Positions 4,539 to 9,726 of a DNA stretch of 9,726 bases are shown here, piece after piece. This stretch comes from a bacterium UBP18_UBA7526 (GTDB lineage: Bacteria; UBP18; UBA7526): the NCBI GenBank assembly GCA_002478245.1, contig DLMW01000031.1:1-9726 (forward strand). The letters run 5' to 3'. The notes beneath the pieces were generated by a model that did not search any database, was not told where the DNA came from, and saw nothing but the letters and a program-made list of their open reading frames with translations. The translations under genes and the position numbers were made by a program. Each line of letters begins with the position of its first letter. Position 1 is the first letter of the stretch.

Positions 4539-5852
4539 CTATATTAACTTACCCGTGACATATCCTTTCTCGATCCGGGTAATCTTTACTCTCACTATCT
4601 TATTTACCAACTTACCCGGGCCATTAAAAGTTACTCTGATATAGTTGCCTGTGAGGCCAGTCAAATAGTCATTCCTTCTCTTTTCAACAAGAACCTCTAA
4701 GGTCTCACCCAAAAATGATATATTGAATTCCTCCTGCATCCTGGAAGATAACGCTAATAATTTTTCGCTTCTTTTCTTTTTTTCTCTTTCTCCTACCTTC
4801 TCTTTGAATCGCGCGGCAGGTGTTCCAGGACGAGGAGAAAACCGGAAGATGTGCATTTTAGAGAACTTCATCTTCCGGACAAAGTTATAGGTATTCTCAA
4901 ACTCCCCTTCTCCCTCCCCAGGGAAGCCGACCATAACATCGGTAGTGATCGCTATCCCCCCAATTTTCTCCCTTATTCTTTTGATTAGATCCTGGTAATA
5001 GAAAGTGTCATAAGGCCGATTCATGGCTTTCAGGATCTTATCGTCTCCACTCTGCAAAGGGATATGGAGATGGGGGCAGACCCTGGGAAGTGAGGCAATC
5101 CTATCTATTAATTCCTCACTCAAGTCCCTGGGTTCTAGGGAACTCAATCTAATACGCGCTAAGTCTTCTATTTCAGAGACCTTCTCTAAGAGCATGGCGC
5201 AGGTAATGTTGCCATCTAGATCCTCTCCCCAGGAGCCCAAACGAATGCCGGTTAGGACAATCTCTTTGAAGCCCTTTCCTGCCAGCCCCTTTATCTCCTC
5301 CAAGATATCTGGTAAGGGCTGGGACCTCTCCTTCCCCCGAACATAGGGGATGATACAGTAAGAACAAAAGTTTCCACAGCCATCCTGTATTTTGACAAAG
5401 GCCCGAGAATGGAACTGGTGGCTAGTCACATTCGGAATATCATATCTTAAAGCGAAGTCAATATCCTCCACAAAGACTAAGGACCCCGAGTTCTTCCCTC
5501 CCCCGTTAAGGAAGGAAGATATTCTATTCTTCTCCTGATTTCCTAAGATTAAGTCCACCCCGCGAATCTTAGCAATCTCGAATGGTTTCCTCTGAGCATA
5601 ACAACCAGTAACAGCAACAAAGGCCTCAGGATTCTTCCTGATGATGCTTCTGATATATTGACGGGACTTCTGATCGGCTCTACCAGTTACCGTACAGGTA
5701 TTGATGATGTAGATGTCCGCTCCCTCTTCGCTAGATACTATTCTATAATCCTTTGCCAGGGCCTCCATCATGGCCTGGGTATCGTATTGATTTACCTTAC
5801 AACCCAGGGTATGAAAGGCAACGCTCCTCACCCCGCAGATTTCTCTATTCAT
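4539..5852 (-). CDS. mtaB: tRNA (N6-threonylcarbamoyladenosine-37-C2)-methylthiotransferase MtaB
   Basis: The 437-residue radical-SAM enzyme of the MiaB/RimO superfamily converts t6A37 of ANN-decoding tRNAs to ms2t6A. Domain order is an N-terminal MTTase domain with cluster ligands C18, C53 and C84; a radical-SAM core with C159-x3-C163-x2-C166 (QDGCGNFCSYC); LQSGDD and TDVMVGFPGE motifs near 267 and 304; and a C-terminal TRAM domain from about 378, ending YVTGKLI. I choose MtaB over MiaB or RimO because of the HTLGCKVNQYDT start, the GCYAQ motif and the neighbourhood: Bacillus yqeV lies in the same dnaK-rsmE operon. The start at 5852 has AAGGG about six bases upstream. The gap to rsmE is 28 bases. 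All six cluster cysteines are present, so it looks functional. Confidence 0.93.
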   Translation of the reverse strand: MNREICGVRSVAFHTLGCKVNQYDTQAMMEALAKDYRIVSSEEGADIYIINTCTVTGRADQKSRQYIRSIIRKNPEAFVAVTGCYAQRKPFEIAKIRGVDLILGNQEKNRISSFLNGGGKNSGSLVFVEDIDFALRYDIPNVTSHQFHSRAFVKIQDGCGNFCSYCIIPYVRGKERSQPLPDILEEIKGLAGKGFKEIVLTGIRLGSWGEDLDGNITCAMLLEKVSEIEDLARIRLSSLEPRDLSEELIDRIASLPRVCPHLHIPLQSGDDKILKAMNRPYDTFYYQDLIKRIREKIGGIAITTDVMVGFPGEGEGEFENTYNFVRKMKFSKMHIFRFSPRPGTPAARFKEKVGEREKKKRSEKLLALSSRMQEEFNISFLGETLEVLVEKRRNDYLTGLTGNYIRVTFNGPGKLVNKIVRVKITRIEKGYVTGKLI

Positions 5853-5870
5853 CTTTTACCCTTGCCTAAA

Positions 5871-5885
5871 GGTGCGGGACTCATC
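5871..5885 (-). repeat. Stop-codon repeat, copy at the end of rsmE
   Basis: Coding strand GATGAGTCCCGCACC contains the rsmE TGA. It differs at one position from the copy that ends yqeY. The shorter copy GATGAGTCCC ends rpsU (about 3721-3730). Confidence 0.5.
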
Positions 5886-6630
5886 CCATATCACCCAATT
5901 CGTATAATATCATGGCTAAAGTAACCAATCCCGCGGTTTCGGTACGTAAGAGCCTCGGACCCAGGCTTACCGGAAGTGCCCCTTTTTCCTTTGCTGCCTT
6001 TATCTCCTCAGAAGCAAATCCTCCCTCGGGGCCGATGAAGACCGTGATCTTAGATCCTGGATCCGGGATCCGGGATCGTTTTAAAACTTCTTTTAGAGAA
6101 GTGGTTTCCTCTTCTTCCCAGGGAATGAGGTTTAGGCCTTCTCTACTTATATTCTCCAATGATTGGGTAAAGGAGATTACTTCGAAAACCTCGGGAACCA
6201 TGGCTCGGCCACTCTGCTTCGCTGCTTCGGTAGCGATCCTCTGCCAGCGAACCTGGCGCGCTTTTGCCTTCTCTCTATCGAGTTTAACAATCGTTCTCTG
6301 GGTGGTAACGGGGATTATTCTCTTTATCCCTAATTCTGTGGCCTTCTGGACGATGAAATCCATCTTACTAGACTTGGGGATTCCTTGAATCAGGGTTATT
6401 TCAATTGGTGGTTCGGTATCTAATCTACTCTCTTTTAAAATTCTTCCCGTGACTTCTTTTTTACTGGCTTGAATTATCTCCGTTAAGTATTCCCTCCCTT
6501 TCCCAGTAAAGACTTTTATTTTATCTTTCTCTTTTAGTCTATAGACCCTAGCGATATGCCTCGCTTCATCCCCTTTTATGGTAACCTGGTTTTCCTTGAT
6601 ATCTTTCTCTTCGACAAAGAAGCGCCTCAT
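5881..6630 (-). CDS. rsmE: 16S rRNA m3U1498 methyltransferase RsmE
   Basis: The 249-residue SPOUT-fold, SAM-dependent enzyme methylates U1498 of 16S rRNA in the assembled 30S subunit. Residues 1-70 form the PUA-like RNA-binding domain (GDEARHIARVYRLKEKDKI). The knotted catalytic domain carries IQGIPKSSKMDFIVQKATELG at about 81-101, with IGPEGGF at 199-205 and LGPRLLRTETA at 223-233, the SAM-binding knot. The length is normal and the protein complete. The start at 6630 lies ten bases after the dnaJ stop, with AAGGA across the junction. In Bacillus prmA sits between dnaJ and rsmE; here it is missing. A 7-bp tandem repeat at 6053-6077 encodes the variable loop RIPDPGSK just before the knot. Confidence 0.95.
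   Translation of the reverse strand: MRRFFVEEKDIKENQVTIKGDEARHIARVYRLKEKDKIKVFTGKGREYLTEIIQASKKEVTGRILKESRLDTEPPIEITLIQGIPKSSKMDFIVQKATELGIKRIIPVTTQRTIVKLDREKAKARQVRWQRIATEAAKQSGRAMVPEVFEVISFTQSLENISREGLNLIPWEEEETTSLKEVLKRSRIPDPGSKITVFIGPEGGFASEEIKAAKEKGALPVSLGPRLLRTETAGLVTLAMILYELGDMG
6053..6077 (-). repeat. 7-bp tandem repeat inside rsmE
   Basis: Plus-strand units GATCCTG, GATCCGG, GATCCGG and a partial GATC give about 3.6 copies. Because seven is not a multiple of three, each copy is read in another frame. It lies in a poorly conserved loop upstream of the SAM-binding GPEGGF motif. Confidence 0.8.
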
Positions 6631-6640
6631 GAAAATTCCT

Positions 6641-7816
6641 TTACTCTTCCCCGCCTTTAAAAGTTTCTCTTATCTTATCAAGAACGCTCTTTTTGGAGAT
6701 AGAGAGTTTCTCGCCACCTGCCTTGGCAAATTCTCTTAGAATCTCTTTCTGCTTTTCATTTAAGTCTTTGGGGACCTGGACGATGACCTTTACATATTCA
6801 TCACCCCTGCCCCGGCCATGAAGGGAAGGGACTCCCTTTCCTTTTAGTCTGAAGACACTATCTGTCTGGGTCCCAGGAGGGATCTTCATGGTCGCCTTTC
6901 CCTCCAGGGTGGGAACCTCGATCTCCCCTCCTAAGGTAGCGGTAACGAAACTAAGGGGTACATCACAGTAAAGGTCGCTTCCCTCCCTTTCGAATATCTT
7001 ATGGGGTCTTAGACGGATGAGAACATAGAGGTCGCCAGATGGGCCACCGAGCTCCCCCGCCTCCCCTTTTCCCCTTACCCTGATCGAGGTTCCCGTATCC
7101 ACTCCAGAAGGGACCTTCAGGGATATCTTGGAGGCCTTCCTGATCTTTCCTCTGCCGCGGCACTGGGGGCAAGAGGCCTCGATCACCTCGCCCGTTCCCT
7201 GACACTGGGGGCAGGTCTGGGAAAAAGTGAAGAAAGCCTGAGCATACCTTATCTGGCCCGTTCCCTGACACTGGGGGCAGGTCCTCTTTCCCGTTCCCGG
7301 CTTTGCTCCGCTTCCCTTACAAGTAGAGCAAGTAACAGTATGATAGATGTCTAGCTTCTTCTCACATCCTCTGGCTGCCTCTTCTAAGGTAATATCTAAG
7401 GGATACTCTAGGTCCTCACCCCTCCGGGCCCTTCTTGCTACCCGGGTACCAAAGAAATCAGAGAAGATATCGGTAAAGGTCCCGCCAAAGCCAAAGCCCC
7501 TCAGGATATCCTCAAAGCCCCGACCACCAAAGATACTCCCAAAGTCGGCACCCCGGAAGATATCTTGATAGGTATACTGCCCATCAATACCCGCATGGCC
7601 AAACTGATCGTAGGTGAGCCTCTTCTCTGGATCAGATAAAACAGCATAGGCCTCAGATATCTCCTTGAACCTCTCCTCTGCCTCCTTCTTCTTATCCAGG
7701 GCTACCTTATCCGGATGATTCTGGAGCGCTAAGGTTCGATAGGCCTTCTTTATCTCCTCTTGGGAAGCATCCCGGTCTATGCCCAGTATCTCATAGTAAT
7801 CGCGCTTAATCGCCAC
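6641..7816 (-). CDS. dnaJ: Chaperone DnaJ (Hsp40, type I)
   Basis: This is a complete co-chaperone that stimulates the DnaK ATPase and delivers substrates. With the GTG at 7816 as start it has 391 residues and begins [12 protein letters not shown]. The order is J domain with HPD at 34-36; a Gly/Phe-rich region at about 73-125; a zinc domain with four C-x2-C-x-G-x-G repeats (C163/166, C180/183, C202/205, C216/219); then the beta-rich substrate-binding and dimerisation domains. GGAG lies five bases before this GTG, and the N-terminus then matches the family. Another in-frame GTG at 7822 would add two residues. Either start overlaps the end of dnaK, by 11 or 17 bases, which suggests translational coupling. 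The second and third zinc repeats share an identical 28-bp DNA block. Confidence 0.96.
   Translation of the reverse strand: MAIKRDYYEILGIDRDASQEEIKKAYRTLALQNHPDKVALDKKKEAEERFKEISEAYAVLSDPEKRLTYDQFGHAGIDGQYTYQDIFRGADFGSIFGGRGFEDILRGFGFGGTFTDIFSDFFGTRVARRARRGEDLEYPLDITLEEAARGCEKKLDIYHTVTCSTCKGSGAKPGTGKRTCPQCQGTGQIRYAQAFFTFSQTCPQCQGTGEVIEASCPQCRGRGKIRKASKISLKVPSGVDTGTSIRVRGKGEAGELGGPSGDLYVLIRLRPHKIFEREGSDLYCDVPLSFVTATLGGEIEVPTLEGKATMKIPPGTQTDSVFRLKGKGVPSLHGRGRGDEYVKVIVQVPKDLNEKQKEILREFAKAGGEKLSISKKSVLDKIRETFKGGEE
7190..7283 (-). repeat. 28-bp perfect direct repeat in the dnaJ zinc domain
   Basis: The same 28 bases occur at 7190-7217 and 7256-7283, 66 bases (22 codons) apart and in frame. Both encode TCPQCQGTG of consecutive zinc repeats. 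Protein similarity explains part of it, but full nucleotide identity suggests recent duplication or gene conversion within the gene. Confidence 0.85.
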
Positions 7817-9716
7817 ATCCACTCCACTTCTCTTTTTTCTTCTCCTCTTCCTCTTTATACTCTCCCTCTACGATGTCTTCCCTCTTCTTTTTCTTCTTAG
7901 GCTTTTCCTCTTCGGCTTTCCTCTCTTGTTTTGCTCTTGCTTGTTTATAAATCTCCTCAGCCAACTTATGAGAAGCCTTGGTTAAATCCTCCATCCCTCT
8001 TTTGATCCTCTCTACATTCTTATCCTTTATCGCAGTTTTTAAGTCATTGAGCCGGGCCTCGATATCAGCACGCTCAGCCTGGCTTATTCTATCACCAAAT
8101 TCCTTAAAGGATTTCTCCGTGGTATAAACCAAAGTATCTGCCTGATTAATGAGCTCCACCTCTTCCTTCCTTTTTTTATCTTCCGCAGCAAACCTCTCCG
8201 CATCCTTTATCATTTTCTCAATCTCTTCTTTAGAGAGCTTCTTAGGAGCGGTGATGCGGATGGATTGCTCCTTACCTGTACCCAGGTCCTTGGCCGAGAC
8301 ATGCGCAATACCATTGGCATCGATATCAAAGGTTACTTCAATCTGCGGAACGCCCCGGGGGGCAGGTGGAATACCAACCAGGTCAAATCTACCCAACTCC
8401 ACATTATCATCCGCCATCGGTCGCTCACCCTGTAAGACACGAATGGTAACTGCCGTTTGATTATCGGCAGCGGTAGAGAAAATCTGAGATTTTCTGGTAG
8501 GGATAGTGGTATTTCTTTCAATGAGTCTTGTATTTACACCACCCAAGGTCTCAATGCCTAGAGATAGCGGAGTAACATCGAGAAGCAAAACTTCCTTTAC
8601 CTCACCTTTAATAATCGCGGACTGGATGGCGGCACCCAGGGCAACACATTCCATGGGATCGATCCCCCGCTCGATCTTCTTTCCCAAATAGTCCTCAACA
8701 AATTTTTGCACAATGGGCATCCTTGTCGGGCCACCGACCATGATGATTTTATCAATATCCCGATCACTGAAACTTACACCTTCCTTGGCAAATGCACCCT
8801 GGGCATCTTTTAATGCCTGTTCCAGCGGCCTTAGACATCTCTCAATAATGGGGGAGACTAACTCTTCTAATTTTGAGCGATTGATGGTCATAGTCAGATG
8901 TTTGGGACCGGTTGCGTCAGCAGTAATGAAAGGGAGATTGATATCTGTAGTCAGGGTGCTGGAAAGCTCAACCTTCGCCTTCTCCGCTGCTTCGGCCAGA
9001 CGCTGCATCGCCATCTTGTCACTCCTCAAATCGATCCCCGTCTCTCGTCTAAATTCCTCTGCGATATAATCAATAAGTGCATTATCCATATCCGTCCCAC
9101 CGAGCTGGGTATCACCACTAGTAGCCATAACCTTAAAGCCACCCTCCTTCCACATCTCCATAATGGTAACATCGAGTGTTCCACCACCAAAATCAAAGAC
9201 CAAGATCTTCAATTCCTTTCCCGCCTTCTCCAGACCATATGCCAGACAGGCAGCAGTGGGTTCGTTGATTATGCGCAAGACCTTTAAGCCCGCGATCTCT
9301 CCCGCATCCTTGGTAGCCGTCCTCTGGTTATCATCAAAATATGCCGGACAGGTAATCACTGCTTCCTCAATTTTATCGCCAAGATAGCTTTCTGCATCCT
9401 GTTTTATCTTCTGCAAGATAAAGGCAGAGATCTGCTGGGGCGTATATTCCTTGCCAAAGATCCTATATTTATAGTCTTGCCCCATCTTCCTCTTGAAAGC
9501 TGTAACCGTTCCTTCCGGGTTTATGGCTGCCTGGTGCCTGGCTGGTTCACCAACCAGACGCTGGCCATCTTTGGTAAAGGCAACAAAGGAAGGGAATGCC
9601 TTTCCCGAAGCAACACCAGCGCCTTCTGCTGAGGGGATAATTACCGGTCTGCCCGCTTCCGTCGTTGCTGCAGCTGAATTCGATGTTCCCAAATCAATAC
9701 CGATTACCTTTGCCAT
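7806..9716 (-). CDS. dnaK: Chaperone DnaK (Hsp70)
   Basis: The 636-residue ATP-dependent chaperone works with DnaJ and GrpE. The nucleotide-binding domain shows G6-I-D-L-G-T-S-N13 (Ser where Thr is usual), [11 protein letters not shown] from 174, [12 protein letters not shown] from 200 and MVGGPTR from 326. The interdomain linker is [11 protein letters not shown] (about 377-387), followed by the beta substrate-binding domain and a helical lid. The tail from about 598 is extremely charged ([20 protein letters not shown]) and ends in WSGCGD, where the coding sequence overlaps dnaJ. There is no insert of about 25 residues in the first quadrant (after residue 80), unlike Gram-negative DnaKs. Segments such as [15 protein letters not shown] and [16 protein letters not shown] resemble Thermoplasma Hsp70 as I remember it. 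GGAGGT lies just before the ATG. The upstream promoter and any HrcA operator or grpE lie outside the window. Confidence 0.98.
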   Translation of the reverse strand: MAKVIGIDLGTSNSAAATTEAGRPVIIPSAEGAGVASGKAFPSFVAFTKDGQRLVGEPARHQAAINPEGTVTAFKRKMGQDYKYRIFGKEYTPQQISAFILQKIKQDAESYLGDKIEEAVITCPAYFDDNQRTATKDAGEIAGLKVLRIINEPTAACLAYGLEKAGKELKILVFDFGGGTLDVTIMEMWKEGGFKVMATSGDTQLGGTDMDNALIDYIAEEFRRETGIDLRSDKMAMQRLAEAAEKAKVELSSTLTTDINLPFITADATGPKHLTMTINRSKLEELVSPIIERCLRPLEQALKDAQGAFAKEGVSFSDRDIDKIIMVGGPTRMPIVQKFVEDYLGKKIERGIDPMECVALGAAIQSAIIKGEVKEVLLLDVTPLSLGIETLGGVNTRLIERNTTIPTRKSQIFSTAADNQTAVTIRVLQGERPMADDNVELGRFDLVGIPPAPRGVPQIEVTFDIDANGIAHVSAKDLGTGKEQSIRITAPKKLSKEEIEKMIKDAERFAAEDKKRKEEVELINQADTLVYTTEKSFKEFGDRISQAERADIEARLNDLKTAIKDKNVERIKRGMEDLTKASHKLAEEIYKQARAKQERKAEEEKPKKKKKREDIVEGEYKEEEEKKKEKWSGCGD

Positions 9717-9720
9717 TTTA

Positions 9721-9726
9721 ACCTCC
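9721..9726 (-). promoter_or_regulatory. Ribosome binding site of dnaK
   Basis: GGAGGT on the coding strand is followed by TAAA and the ATG at 9716. It is close to consensus, as expected for an abundant chaperone, and is the last thing visible before the window edge. Confidence 0.85.

Noticed and set aside
5912..6388. Plus-strand open frame of 158 codons opposite rsmE
   Set aside because: Antisense to a clear RsmE with intact motifs; no independent evidence of coding.

Overview
The window carries ten genes, all on the minus strand, packed into what looks like one long transcription unit. In transcription order (high to low coordinate) they are dnaK, dnaJ, rsmE, mtaB, a HIT-family hydrolase, rpsU, a YqeY/GatB-like gene, a CvpA-like membrane protein, a NIF3-like metalloprotein, and the 5' part of dnaG, which runs off the left edge. 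The order resembles the chaperone operon of Bacillus/Clostridium-type bacteria (dnaK-dnaJ-[prmA]-rsmE-mtaB-...-rpsU-yqeY) joined directly to the rpsU/dnaG macromolecular-synthesis cluster; prmA is absent. DnaK lacks the N-terminal insert of Gram-negative DnaKs, and several of its segments look like Thermoplasma-type Hsp70. Together this suggests an uncultivated bacterial lineage, possibly thermophilic or anaerobic, with a monoderm-like chaperone operon. I cannot name a phylum with confidence.

Region 1-1395 is the main discovery. It is a continuous minus-strand frame that begins as a normal DnaG primase. After residue 63 the frame enters a 386-residue intein (49-1206) with splicing motifs at both ends and a LAGLIDADG homing endonuclease in the middle. 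It then returns to DnaG in the last 16 codons of the window. The insertion falls exactly before the fourth ligand of the CHC2 zinc ribbon, so the intein's catalytic first cysteine occupies the position that the first cysteine of the C-extein takes after splicing.

Region 1442-3025 holds the NIF3-like gene and the CvpA-like gene. Region 3026-4156 holds yqeY and rpsU, separated and flanked by the only sizeable spacers in the window. These contain short dispersed repeats: a roughly 15-bp motif that supplies the TGA stop and following bases of rsmE, rpsU and yqeY; a degenerate 2 x 10-bp motif at three places, one encoding the last residues of YqeY; and a pair of imperfect inverted copies bracketing an AT-rich spacer before the CvpA gene. 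The rpsU leader holds a hairpin and a chain of overlapping mini-ORFs. Region 4157-9716 is compact coding sequence with gaps of 10 to 37 nt and one gene overlap (dnaK/dnaJ).

Functionally the cluster joins protein folding (DnaK, DnaJ), rRNA and tRNA modification (RsmE, MtaB), ribosome assembly and initiation (bS21), nucleotide hydrolysis (HIT), and replication priming (DnaG). There is no tRNA, rRNA or CRISPR array, no convincing intrinsic terminator, and no gene-free stretch over 300 bases.
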